Below, in pieces: positions 52,746 to 64,000 of a stretch of DNA of 64,000 bases; the first letter of the stretch is position 1; every line of letters starts with the position of its first letter. The DNA is taken from positions 124,001 through 188,000 of the forward strand of contig NW_025954966.1 of NCBI RefSeq assembly GCF_022376445.1, read 5' to 3'. Position numbers and translations under genes: made by a program. Below the pieces are notes generated by a model. That model saw only the letters and a list, made by a program, of their open reading frames with translations, was not told where the DNA came from and made no database searches. The stretch is from Fomitopsis serialis (lineage: Eukaryota; Basidiomycota; Agaricomycetes; Polyporales; Fomitopsidaceae).

Positions 52746-53333
52746 CCTTGTTTGTCCATGTAACATAGACTCGACGGAGTCGATGCGAGCGAATTGGCAT
52801 ACAAGCGTGGCTGACATGTATATATGCTCCGATAACTTTGGGAAACTTTGCTTCAGAGCGGGACGAACGAACCACTGAAGTCTTGCGATGCTCGGCGTGT
52901 TCCGATGGCGCCTCCATGGCAGAGATGCATAGACCACAGTGTGGCCCGTGCATGGTCAGCATCTAGAGAACGGCTCGGTAGCTGATGTTACGATGACTGT
53001 AAACCCTCCCTTTTGAGTCAATGCTGATGCAGATGCCTGTGGTCACTGAGGGGGGGATACGATAATTACATCTGTCCTGCCTCCGTGCCCCCTCGCACAA
53101 TGGCAGTAGTTAAAATATTAACTTCTTGCTAGTGAACCGCACCATCCCGCGTATGCCCAAATACGCCTGCCCAGACATCACCTCGATTATAAAATCGTGA
53201 AGGGTAACCGACAAATGATACAAGTACAACGACACATCGCGTGGACGTGTAGCCAGATAGCGTAGAAGATCGCAGCAGCCACGCGGAACGCTCCCCGTAG
53301 GCGGTAGGTCGAGGGGACTGAAGAGAGGTACCA
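52746..53333. other. intergenic region, no gene seen
   Basis: Short frames only, between the end of the duplication arm and the 3' end of the inositol transporter gene. Confidence 0.5.
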
Positions 53334-55605
53334 TTACGCCTTCTCCCGCGTTGCTCGCTCTGCCTCCGCTGTCTTGATCGCCCGCTTCTCGCGGCGGAGC
53401 CGTTCGCTCGCGCGGATGCCAAACCCGTGCTGGAAGATCATCTGCGCCTCCTCCAAGCTGAGGCCGGCCGTCTCCGGGAAGCAGAATAGGCAGAAGAGCC
53501 AGCCGAGGAGACACAGCCCGGCGTAGAAGCCGAACGCACCCGCGGGTGTGATTGCCGCCATGAGCGACAGGTAGGTCGAGTTGATGAGCAGGTTTGCGCC
53601 CCAGTTCATGGCCGTGGAGAGCGACGTGCCGATTCCGCGGACTGCAAGAGCAGATGGGATCAGCGGGACGTAGAGTGGGATATGAGATGCGGGGACGGAC
53701 CTTGGAGCGCGAACAATTCGCCTTGCTGCCACGGGATGTTACCAAGGCCCGTGGCGTAGGAGGCTACGTAGACGATCATGGACACTAGGATGATGGCTGA
53801 CCATGTCTTCGAGTAATCAGTGCCACTGACGAGTTGACCACCCGTGTTCACGGTCATGACTGCAATATCATAGATCAGCTCTGCGTCGTCCATAACCGAA
53901 TGACGCCGACTCACAGTGGAAAGAAATGGCGGCAACGATGAGGCCAACTATCATGCCGGGCGCAGAGAAAACCATGATCTTACGCCGGCCAATGATGTCA
54001 ATGTACTTGAGCGCGAACAGGGTGAAGATGAAGTTGGTGCCTGAAACGATCAAGCTGACGGCGATTGAGTCGTTGAAGCCAATCTCCTGGAAGAGCGTGG
54101 CTATCGATCGGAGCCATGTGAGAGACGTAGAATGCGTATAGCGTAGACAATACCGCACCACTGTAGTACATGAGCTGTAAGAATGCAGGTCAGAAGCCAG
54201 GCAGCAGGCAAGGCATAAGCAGTCCTACTCACCGTGTTGAACCGCACAACTGTTGGAACGCCTGGAGACCGCATGCGATGACTACAGGAAGTCAGAACGT
54301 GTCCGTGATAACGTGACGACTGGACTCACTCAGGGCACGGCGATGTATAGGCACAAGGATGATGGATCTGAGGCGCTGCCAGAAGGTGGTCGAGTTGGCG
54401 ATCTCGACGCTCTCCCTCACTGCAGCTTCCAACACTTTCATCTGACGCGCACGTCAATCAGAAGATTATGAACAACACGAGCGGCGCGCGAACCTTGAGT
54501 TGAACCTGCTCGGGCGTGCCATCGAGTATATCCTCGACAGAATTCTGTGGCACCGTCGAGGTTGCCTCGGCGGATCATGATGCGCGCTCCAATCAAAACG
54601 CGATCAGTAACTGGGGATCGCCTCAAGTAAGGTGGTATACATACGTGACTCTGGCAGGAAGAAGAGTAAGAAGAACTGCACTCCTGCGGGGACAGTCCCG
54701 AGGCCGACCATCCAGCGCCAGCCACCGTGCGTGTTCTGGAAGGCGGCGTCGATGCCATACGCGATGACCTGGCCTCCAGTGATAGCAACGACGTTGACCG
54801 CACCATACGGCCGCGCAGGCGGGTAGGCGACAGTTCCTGGATGTACAGCGGCGCGATGCACGATGCGAGGCCCACGCCGAAGCCAATCACGAACCTCCGC
54901 CGATCTAGAGTGACGTCGAAGATGGTGAACCAAACGCGCGTGAGGGTGAGGGAACTCTGTTCACCATGGGCCAGACGGCGTGAGAGACGGCTTGGCCGAT
55001 CGCGCCTGCATGAAGATTATGTCTGCGACAGCGAGCACGGGTTTCCGGCCGATGTAGTCAGAGAGCATGCCGGCGATGAGGCCGCCAATGAGGGCACCGA
55101 GGGTCGTCGCTGTCGTGATGAGTTCCTAACATAGTTACATTGTCGGTACGCACCAATGCTGGGGATAGACGTCGTGTGAACGCACCTTCTGGAAGTTCGA
55201 GAGTGCTTGAGGTCCGAGATCTGACCCGATGGTGACGAGAGCACCCGAAATGACACCCGTGTCATACCTACGCCGTGCATTCATATTCAAGAACACCGGC
55301 TGGTGGAGAGGCAAGAGTGTCTCTTACCGAAAGCAATCCGGATATGCTGGCGCAAAACACAAGCATCCATACGAACCATGTCGTGCGTTCTTCTCCTTCC
55401 GCAACTACCACGAATTCCGAGACTTCACCAGCTGCAAGGGTCTTCGTGATGTCCTCCGTAACAGAGTCGATGCTTTTCGAAGAACGCCACGAGTCAGAGA
55501 TCGCGATGGCCGCGGCGGGGTGCGCTTCCTTTCCGGGCGCGCGAATCACACTCACCCCTTCGAGTCCTCCTTCTTGAGCTTGAGTCCGCGTGGGCCGTCG
55601 TCCAT
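53334..55605 (-). CDS. MFS sugar/myo-inositol transporter (ITR-like)
   Basis: Multi-exon minus-strand gene; the proposed start is the ATG at 55605 ([17 protein letters not shown]) and the stop is at 53334. Twelve-helix sugar-porter motifs are seen in order: [17 protein letters not shown] joined to [39 protein letters not shown] with [26 protein letters not shown] then [99 protein letters not shown]; and [15 protein letters not shown]. The GLGNIPWQ segment and the overall order match fungal H+/myo-inositol symporters of the plasma membrane. Single-base breaks lie near 54243 (QLCG-FNT, GG instead of GGG), 54522 and 54543. The exact substrate is inferred. Confidence 0.82.
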
Positions 55606-58600
55606 GTCGTGTCAGATCGTTTCACCGGCAGCACGAGCAGTCTCGGAAAGGAGCGTCCACCTTCTTGACGGTGAGGGCGAGACAACGTACATCGAGGAAA
55701 GCCCGAGCTTAATACTTAGCAGATTGCCACCCGCACGGCGCTTGCGCATCAATCAATTTGGCGATAGAATTTTATCGAACGGGAGGGGCTTGTGGGCCCG
55801 TCGCATCCCGTCGTTTGTTCTCGTCGACATTTCATGCTCATGTGCCAGACCTTCGAGCGGACCATCGACGATTGTAGCTCGTCTCCGATGTTCAAACGAG
55901 CTACCCGACCAATTGAACGATCCCCCGCCAGATGTCGGTCTCCGGGCCGGTGATCCAACCCGGGTTCCAAGCAGTCATATGACCGTCCTATACTACTTAC
56001 TCTCGAGTCTCAGAGTCTCAACAAGATTCCGAGCAAGTTCAAGCAACACGATGGGTGAGTTGAAGAATTTGTACATTGACTGTTAAAACGGACAGGTTCT
56101 TACCGGCCGGATGACAGGCGACTCGGACTCGACATGAAATGCCAAGAATGACAGGACACGTCCGAGGCACCGGACAGTTCATCCGAGCAGGAAGGGCATC
56201 CAAGGTCCTGGACCAAGGATGTGGGGTAGTCTGGGGTAAAATCCCCTTGATGAACTGCGAGGTATCCAGCGAGCACCTGCACTTGCTCTAGCTTGTAAGT
56301 ACGTGTTCGAAAGACTTGCGGAAGACCGATCTTGTCGGGCCCTCCCACTTCTGTAAACAGGCCTAGGTGGCCAGCAGGTCAATGCGCATGGGCGACTCAC
56401 AATCGTGGTCTCGCACTTTGAGTTGGTTCCTTCCCAGACAACTATATATTTTTGGGCACCACAATCGTACGCCATCGTATCAAAAATGACTAAGGAACAC
56501 GAACCCAGTCTTGGACCGCACGCCGTCGCAAGCGGGCTGACGAAAGGCTCGTCAGCATCTGGTTCGACCATCCTAGCACTACAGTGCGATGCAAATCTCG
56601 AGCCAAGATGATCCACATACCGGATCTGTCTGACGATGGTAGGATGCCAGTGGCCCACTACCCTCCTCCCTAGTTTGGCGGAATGTGTCGCCACAGCAGA
56701 CAGCATTAGGTGGACGACCCTAGAGATGGCAGCAACAGCAAAGTATGTGCCCGTACATTGTGCACCGACATGACGGTCACTTGCCGGCGGTAATCCCCTC
56801 GCCTTCTGTCGAGCGATGGTTACATCCACGGACTCCGCGCGACTGCAGCCGGTACCTGACAGTCGACAATTATTTGCCAAACCACAGGGACGTGCCAGCC
56901 TGAGGCCTCTCGTCACATCCCGCATCCTGTCCACGCCGTTGGAGGTAAGCTGAATTTCGAGGATCCACCTTCCCTCTCGAGATCACTTCCGCGGCCTCCC
57001 GTTCCGCGTTGCAGCATCGCATCCAATGAAGGAGAGCTCCATGACCATGAGGAGAGCGTATCACTTCGTCTGACGAAGCACATTCACGGACCACGGTACC
57101 GTGATCAGGTTCAGACGGACGTCCGTACTGCATGGAACGGCGTAAACGTTCCGGGCGCGAGGTTGTGGTACGAAATCTCTCAGAGACTTGTTGAGAGCCT
57201 CGACAGAGACTTCTGGAAAATCGCACGGCGTCCTCGTCAGCGTTGAAACCTCGAGGTACGGCCCAACACGTCTCCTACAGGAGCACCTTGACGGCCGACG
57301 TCATGTCGACGTCGCGAAGCTGGCGGCATCTCCGGCCCTACTCGCTTCTGCAATTAACAGGGTTAGATGGCAGGGACAGCAAGCAAGGATGCTACGTACG
57401 ACAATACGAGAAGGAATGTGGTGTATCCGGGCTTCTGCGGGACCAGTTGTGCCGTCACTGAACAGCGGACCCGGGCGCTGGAAGTTGTGGGTCTCGTTGA
57501 ATTGTGTCCCATATATGAATACATGACGTGAGGCGGGGGAGTAGGCTGATCAGAGCTTCTACGCCGCCGACGTCATTTGAAACAAGCTATTAGGAAAAAC
57601 GGCAGAAGTGAGCAGGTATCACGATTGTGAAACACCTAGTGGGCCGAAGTTTGAGCTCAACGTCAATTTGGAACGCGAAAGATTTGACCATATCCGCGGT
57701 ACATCGCTGAAATAGAGTGTCGCTGCTACCCGGGTTGCGAAGGTTGGAAGTGATTAAGCTGTTAGGATAGATCAAACAACGACTCAGGGATCATTTCTTC
57801 ACAAAGGAAACAACGTCCAAGCGCCTACCTTTGGAGTTTGCTATCAAGACACTTGTGAAGGTGAGGTGGTGTCGAGCGCAGTTAAACAGTGAACACGGAC
57901 AAATGCATCAAGAGGATGTCTCCTTCCCTTGGGAACTTGTCGGTTGAACCACCTACGCCACGCAGCCTCTGGCCCGCGCGCCAAGAAGCAAGACTGCTTG
58001 TGAAGAGAGGAAAGGAAAGAGACACTCCCGATCGCGGCGCGTGTCTGGACAAGTGATCTCTGAATGCCGTAAAGTCAGGGGTGCTTCAATAGAGAACATC
58101 CGCGGATCTTACATCGCTCGCTCCTCAATTTCGCTGAGGTTGACAGCTGTGAAGAAGGGCACTGGAGTAACCGAGGGTATAGCCAGCACCCTGGAACGAC
58201 TCGCAGACACAATCATGAGCGCATGGACGCCGACACGACGCTCGCGCGTCGCTGGCGCCGAAGACGTAGGGGATTGGAAAGCCTTTCGTTGTAGATTACC
58301 TGGTACTCCGCGTGAATCTTCACCATCCGTGGGGCGAGATCCAAGGTCTGCACACACACGGTGGTGATGTTGCCGATTGAAATCCGACTGGAGAGTATCC
58401 CGACTACCTATCGTAGAGGACACGGCCTCCGCACAGCCTTTCGAAGCATGATCGGGCGGCTTGAAAGCTCCAGGAACATGTAGTTGAAGGCAGGCCACCC
58501 CGACTCGGGCCTCGTCGAGCTGCGCTGTCGGATAAGCTACTGACATGCTAGCCAGAGTAGATGGCTAGACGATGCCACGTACAGTACAAGTGATTGTACT

Positions 58601-59681
58601 GCCTAGGGGGGCTGTCGAAGTTGTATGCGGCGTGTGATCAATACATCTCAGAGGCTCACAGAGGATTAATATCACTTACGACTCAGCTAAACCGGGGCCA
58701 GTGACTTCCGGCGGTGAATCACGTCGACTTCTCGCCCGTTCTCGACCAGAGTGCGCCCATCGAGAGGATCACACAGAAGCTCAAGTCTATTTTATCCGAT
58801 TCAATTGAGCATCAGTAGGGGAGAACGCGAAGGGCCGATGCATAGACGTATGTGCTGTGTACGTACGACGTTCTCGACGAGTTGATGGCGGTACTTATCG
58901 GCTTGTAAGTATTACCAAAATGGGCATGTAATAGGTGAAACGCATGATCGCGTCAACCAATCAGAATGCAGAGATTGTGCCCGCCGAGTCCGTACACGGC
59001 GACACCGCTCTCTTCTCATGACCGCCTCTCCCCTTCTCTCCTCTGCGCACGTCCTCCGTGCTTAATGTTGTATAACTTGCTCAGCAGCACATTGCACCCC
59101 GATGCAGATAGAACCGTCTGCCTATTATTATGCCGGATCTCAAGCTTAGGTGCGAAGTGCAGCGTGGTTGTGGGGCCGTTCGCTGTAGTTGAAGAGCTTA
59201 CCCGCACACTGGCCGGATGTCGCGTGTCGTTGAAGTTCAGGCTGTTCCTCAAAGAGGTAGCAATTTTTGTTGTTTGAGAGACTCGAGGCTGACTGCCAAG
59301 TGCCATCTATTTTCCATCAGCTCCGGTATCGCGCTCTACCCAGGATTGATCTGACGATAGACACGCATCCACTCTGTCCCACCGGCCGATGGTTCGTATT
59401 CCTGCTATCGATTCTGGAGCTCCGTATGATCAAGCAGGAAACGGGATGATAGACCTGGGCCTCTCAAGGCCTCTCATCGCCCATCTGGTCGAACACGTTG
59501 TTGTGCATGGCCGACGAAGAGAAGCGCTTCTGTATACACTTTGTCGTCATAAGACCCCGCCCTGCGGTCTCGAGCTCTTCTTGTCGCCAATCTCCCACCT
59601 TACGGTCTGCACGCCCCTTGTCTCCGTTTTTCTACCGCTCTCCCTTTGGTTCATCGCGCATCGTCGTCTCTGGCACCGAAC
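55606..59681. other. 4-kb gene-poor region with a possible spliced minus-strand gene
   Basis: No family was recognised. On the minus strand, 56179-56934 is open for 251 codons. A spliceable alternative (IVVWEGTNSKCETTI, then gtgagt...tacag, then KWEGPTRSVFRKSFEH) also lies at 56280-56480. Around 57060-57230, CDFPEVSVEALNKSLRDFVP looks protein-like but soon meets a stop. 58109-58546 (minus) is a 145-codon ATG frame without motifs. These may be remnants of a decayed gene. 55606-55980 includes the transporter's promoter. Confidence 0.3.
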
Positions 59682-61258
59682 ATGCCGTTTACGACGGTCA
59701 GTGCGCGCTCTTCACCGTCCAGCTCGAGTAGATATTCGGACGGACTGCCCTTTACACGACACCCCAGCATGTCCGACTTCGAGGTTGAGCATATGCCCAA
59801 GACGCCGCACACGCCGCCCAAGGCGCGTCGGAGACGGGCCTCAGACGAGTTCGACAACGAGACGGCCTTCCGGACGAGCGTCGGCGCGCTGCTGAGTGCC
59901 AAGGCACGACCGTACACGGTGTCGGGGCGTATACCAGTGGATCCTTCTGTGCTCACACTGTTCTTCCGATCAAGAGTAAGTGCTGTCCGATGTGTGTCTA
60001 CGGATGGATGCTCATCGCAGCGTAGAGTGGTATCACGCACTCCGTCGACTTTCCCATTGATATCGATCACGACTTGCCACCAGCCCTCGACGTTCTCATC
60101 GCAGCATGTCAACCACATCCGTCAGGTCGGCCACTTCCGGTCGGGCTCGCGCGTCCACCGGGCATGGATGACTATGCATACCCGCAAAACGAGTCCCTCT
60201 TCTACCCCACTGACCTTCCGCTTACGGCTACGCTCGAGATTGCCAACCACCCGATTCTGGAGGCCGTCCGCAATACTCTATTCCCCACACTTCCCCTCGG
60301 TCACTATCTGACAGCGATACGAGACAAGCTCGAGATAGTATTGCAAGGGAACACGATACCCGTGCAGCGGCGGCCAAACGATGGGCGAGTGGCGACGATC
60401 GTCGTAACCCTGCCTGTGCGCTTCCGCGGAGGAGCCTTGGTCGTGCGCAATGCGGACGGCGTGGAGGATAAATTCTTCGGACGAGGAGGGAAGAGCGGCG
60501 ATATGGAGTGGACAGCGTTCATGGGCGACTGTGATCATGAAGTGGAACTCGTGCAGAAAGGCTGCAGGGTGTCAATCAGCTACGCAGTGCAGCTGAGGAC
60601 GTTTGGGCCGGCGTTGATCCAGCCTAACCCACTGATCACGCCAAGCGATCGGTTCTTGGACCTGCTGTCGCCGATTCTCAACATGTCTCGAGGTCGCAGG
60701 ATCGCGCTCTACCTCACCGGCGACTATGGAGTCAACCCGGGTGAGGTACTGGCAGAGTCGCTTGTGCCATATGTGAGTATAAGTGATTGTTCTTCAGATC
60801 GAAGTGTGTCTCATGCGACCTCAATCTAGCTCAAGGGCGGAGACTCCGTTCTGTACCACGCGATCAAGCTGTACAAACTCGCACCCGAACTGCGGTGGAC
60901 AGCAGGGGGTTACATCTGGCCAGTCGACCAGACGGTCGAGTTCTCAGGCGATGTCGCGGATAGCCCGAGCGCATCGCACGTTCGTATGCCTATCTCCGTC
61001 GTTAACGGGGGGCGTGCTCCTCCTCTCATGCGAGGTCCGTTTAGCTCGGGGGCGTCCGAGCCTGGCGAGGAAGAGGAGGACGACCTGCGGACACGTGTGG
61101 AGAAGAGCGGCGCGATTCCGGTCTCGGAGACGGATATCATGCTGCTGAACGACATGAGCGTGGTGGGCCCGATCTCGAAGGAGCGCGTGCCGTTCGTGCA
61201 GGCGGGCGAGATGGAGAAGCTAGTGGTGAACGTGCTGGTGGTGGTGTTCGTCCCGTGA
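59682..61258 (+). CDS. 2OG-Fe(II) dioxygenase-fold (prolyl-4-hydroxylase-like) protein
   Basis: Exons 59682-59975, 60026-60772 and 60830-61258; about 490 residues. The start could also be the ATG at 59769 (MSDFEVEHMPKTP). The N-terminal disordered part is Ser/Arg-rich. The core contains VATIVVTLPVRFRGGALVV, then MEWTAFMGDCDHEVELVQ and GCRVSISYAVQL. This is the strand pattern of the prolyl-4-hydroxylase-type double-stranded beta helix: the His of DHEV is the third iron ligand, and the Arg of GCRVSISY is the 2-oxoglutarate anchor. The HxD pair expected about ten residues before the first strand is replaced by QRRPND, so activity is doubtful. The C-terminal third (LKGGDSVLYHAIKLYKLAPE onward) has acidic loops and no known domain. 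All junctions are in phase. Confidence 0.6.
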
Positions 61259-61924
61259 ACGACCTGTGACGGCGTTCTCTGTTCGCTATGTTGCGTTCGG
61301 ACTTTTCTGCTTTCTGGTGTCTTGGTATTTACACTCACGGACCTGTTGTACGCATAGCTTGTAGCTCTACGCACTGTCATGGTCGTTGCTTTTTCTGCGG
61401 AATATACGCCATTCGCTTGACATTTGCTGAGAATTTTGGGTGAATTTGTTACATTACTGCTGTCACTGCATTGGCGAATGTTGTTTGCCAGTGTGTCTCG
61501 GCGTTGAGGCCATGCCAGGGATCGCGAGCAAGCTCAGTGGTGCATAATGAGAGCTAGCGCCAGCCCTTTGGTGACTTGAGGCGACATGGGCCACAGCAGT
61601 GCTATCGTACTCTGGTGTTCCAATGTCTACCAATGTCTAGAGCGCGCTCAGAACATATGAGATAGGCCTCCAGTGAATGAATGCGCACACTGGCAGCTCA
61701 GCGCTCAGAGCTCGAGCTCGAGGAGCGCCCGAATTGCGGGAGCCAATCAAATTGTGCGTAAATCGAACCGCTATCCGGTTATGCCGGGCGCCTAACTCGG
61801 TGAAAGCCGGCGTACGGCCATCGTCGTTTCCGTCGTCCTCGTCGCCTCGCTCGACTTACTCATCAGTTCTGTCTCTCACCACCCTCGCGCGCGCCGACCA
61901 GCTCGTGCTGTACATTCTCGAGCC
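61259..61924. other. intergenic region upstream of the complex I gene
   Basis: Terminator of the dioxygenase-like gene and promoter of the complex I subunit gene. No TATA box is evident near the latter. Nothing else was seen. Confidence 0.5.
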
Positions 61925-64000
61925 ATGTTGCGGCTGGTCTCGGCGTCGAAGCCCGCTTCTGCGAGCATCCTAGCCAAAGTTGCTCCCTCTACGCTTACAG
62001 GTGCGTGGCGGTTGTGCTGCTGCTAGTTTTGCTTGCTGAACCAGGAGGGTTGTCAGGAAGGAGGACATTTGCGTCTACGTCGGCGCGCCAGGGCGATATT
62101 ACCTTGACGGTGGATGGAAAGGAGGTTACCGTCCCACAAGGTGAGTATACGTCTGTTTGGGGTTTGCGTCGAAATTGTCCATGCCGGGCCTTTTGGCACC
62201 CTTGCTAAGTATTGTACATCATGTTGTACGGTTTCACTAACTTGCTTTCCTTGCGTTAGGTTCGGCTTTGATCCAAGCTTGCGAGGCTGCTGGCGCCACA
62301 ATACCACGGTTCTGCTATCATGACAGGTATGGCCGGGTTCCTTCAGCTCCAGTCGCTCTTTTGACTCTCTGGTTAGGCTAGCTATCGCGGGTAACTGTCG
62401 GTGAGTAGTCTGCTTGACCATATGTCTCGAAAAGCTCAAGTCTTCTAGTATGTGTTTGGTGGAGGTCGAGCGGTCACCAAAACCGGTTGCATCCTGCGCG
62501 ATGCCCGCCATGCCGGGCTCGAAAGTCTGGACAAATTCACCCCTCGTCCATGAAGCCCGCGAGGGTGTCATGGAATTCCTGCTTGCCAACCATCCCCTTG
62601 ATTGCCCTATCTGTGATCAGGGTGGTGAGTGCGATCTTCAGGACCAGTCGATGCGATACGGTGCGGACCGTACGCGGTTCCATGAAATCACTGGCAAGCG
62701 CGCTGTGGAGGACAAGGACCTTGGTCCGCTCGTGAAGACGTCGATGAACCGTTGCATCCAGTGCACGCGGTGCGTCCGGTTCGCGAATGAAGTCGCCGGT
62801 GTGGAGGAACTCGGTACAACTGGGCGTGGCAATGACATGCAGATCGGTATGTATGTGGAGAAGACGATGGACTCAGAGATGTCTGGGAACGTGGTCGACC
62901 TGTGCCCCGTCGGCGCGCTGACGAGCAAGCCGTATGCGTTCCACGCGCGCCCCTGGGAGCTCAAGCACACGGAGTCGGTAGACGTCATGGACGCAGTGGG
63001 GTCGAACATCCGGGTCGACTCTCGCGGGCTCTCGGTGATGCGGGTCCAGCCCCGGCCGAACGACGACGTGAACGAAGAGTGGATCAGCGACAAGACACGC
63101 TACGCGTACGACGGTCTCCGGTTCCAGCGCCTCACGACGCCGCTCGTCAAGCAGGGCGACCGCTTCGTCTCGGCGACGTGGGAGGATGCATTGGCTGCTG
63201 TCGCTGAGGGCCTCCGGGCGTCTGGCGCGCAGGGCGACGAGATCCAGGCCGTTGCGGGCCACTTGGCGGATACGGAGTCGATGGTCGCGCTCAAGGACCT
63301 CATCAACCGCCTCGGCTCGGACAATGTGACGCTTGACAGCGTCGGTGGGCACGCTGCCCCGGTGCACGCCGTCGATGTGCGCTCGAACTACTTGTTCAAC
63401 GCGACGCTCCCGGGCGTCGAGCAGGCGGACTGCATCTTACTCGTGGGCAGCAACCCTCGACACGAGGCGGCGGTGCTCAACTCGCGCATCCGCAAGAGCT
63501 GGTTGCACACGACGCTGGAAGTGGGCCTGATTGGCGAACGCGTGGACACGGCGTACGGATACGAGCACCTGGGCACGGACGCGAAGGCGGTGGCGGACTT
63601 TGTTGCGGGCAAGAGCGAGTTCGCCAAGAAGTTCAAGAACGCGAAGAAGCCGCTGATCGTCGTCGGGAGTGCGATCACGGAACACCCGGATGGTGCTGCG
63701 GTTTTCAACGCCCTGGCGAAGTACGTGGAGCAGAACAAGAGCCAGCTGGTCACGCCTGAGTGGAATGGATTCGCAGTCTTGCAGAGGGTACGTATTACAC
63801 CATGCGGCAACTACGCGTGTTGAAGATGACGCTCTCCATAGGTCGCATCTCGTCCCGCAGCGTACGAGATGGGCTTCGTTCCCTCACGCAAGGCGTCCCA
63901 GACAAGCCCAAGTTCATCTACCTGCTCAACGCCGATGAGGTCGACCCCAAGTCGATTCCCCGTGATGCCTTTGTTGTCTACCAGGGCCACCACGGTGACC
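61925..64000 (+). CDS. NDUFS1: NADH:ubiquinone oxidoreductase 75/78-kDa subunit, 3' partial
   Basis: Exons 61925-62000, 62045-62140, 62260-62326, 62377-62400, 62449-63787, then from 63842 to the window edge. An Arg/Ser-rich mitochondrial presequence ([18 protein letters not shown]) precedes [15 protein letters not shown] and the ferredoxin-like [2Fe-2S] domain with [21 protein letters not shown] and SCAMP. The His-Cys 4Fe-4S motif is [20 protein letters not shown]. The next 4Fe-4S motif is [13 protein letters not shown], with its partner Cys in [15 protein letters not shown]. The molybdopterin-oxidoreductase-like part follows ([20 protein letters not shown]). The protein carries clusters N1b, N4 and N5 in the electron input arm of complex I in the matrix. 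Near 63903 the frame needed for [15 protein letters not shown] is displaced by one base; in such a gene this is most simply an assembly error. Exon 4 is only 24 bp. Confidence 0.93.

Noticed and set aside
58109..58546. 145-codon minus-strand ATG frame
   Set aside because: No motif, no splice context, and overlapping frames of similar length; could be chance.

Overview
The window is a gene-dense piece of a filamentous basidiomycete nuclear genome, most likely Agaricomycetes and perhaps Polyporales. This rests on genes split by many 45-75 bp introns with GTRNGY/YAG borders, about 50-55% GC, and family members typical of mushrooms (PDR-type ABC pump, Ste6-like ABC exporter, myo-inositol transporter, GH127-like secreted hydrolase, F-box/LRR paralogues, and a very long Ser/Pro-rich protein with a PH-like segment). 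There is no bacterial-style operon, and I saw no rRNA, tRNA or CRISPR. All gene models below were spliced by eye.

Layout. 1-8.3 kb is mostly housekeeping: a CDF/Zrg17-like membrane protein (5' partial), a SURF6/Rrp14 ribosome-biogenesis factor, a lineage-specific coiled-coil protein next to a small inverted repeat, the RING protein Rbx1, and tubulin cofactor C. 9-13.4 kb holds a tandem pair of F-box/LRR-like paralogues that both start with an N-myristoylation-type MGN sequence. 13.6-16.4 kb is a GH127-like secreted enzyme. 16.5-22 kb is poor in convincing genes. 22-27.2 kb is a full-size PDR (ABCG) transporter. 27.7-52.7 kb is organised as an imperfect inverted segmental duplication. The left arm (27.67-32.87 kb) carries a short-chain dehydrogenase copy and the 3' third of the giant gene. 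The right arm (49.58-52.75 kb) carries a shortened mirror image. Between the arms lie the rest of the giant gene and a Ste6-like exporter. 53.3-55.6 kb is an inositol-type MFS transporter. 55.6-59.7 kb is gene-poor. 59.7-61.3 kb is a 2OG-Fe(II)-dioxygenase-fold protein. 61.9 kb to the end is the 75/78-kDa subunit of respiratory complex I (3' partial).

Two observations matter most. First, many conserved genes, including the indispensable complex I subunit, carry single-base frame breaks, several of them at short G/C runs. This points to residual indels in the assembly rather than wholesale gene decay, so 'frameshift' notes below should be read with that in mind. Second, the inverted duplication is real sequence structure. 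It contains two dehydrogenase copies broken at different sites, a truncated second copy of the giant gene's 3' region, and a geometry in which recombination between the arms would invert about 17 kb and swap the 3' end of the giant gene.
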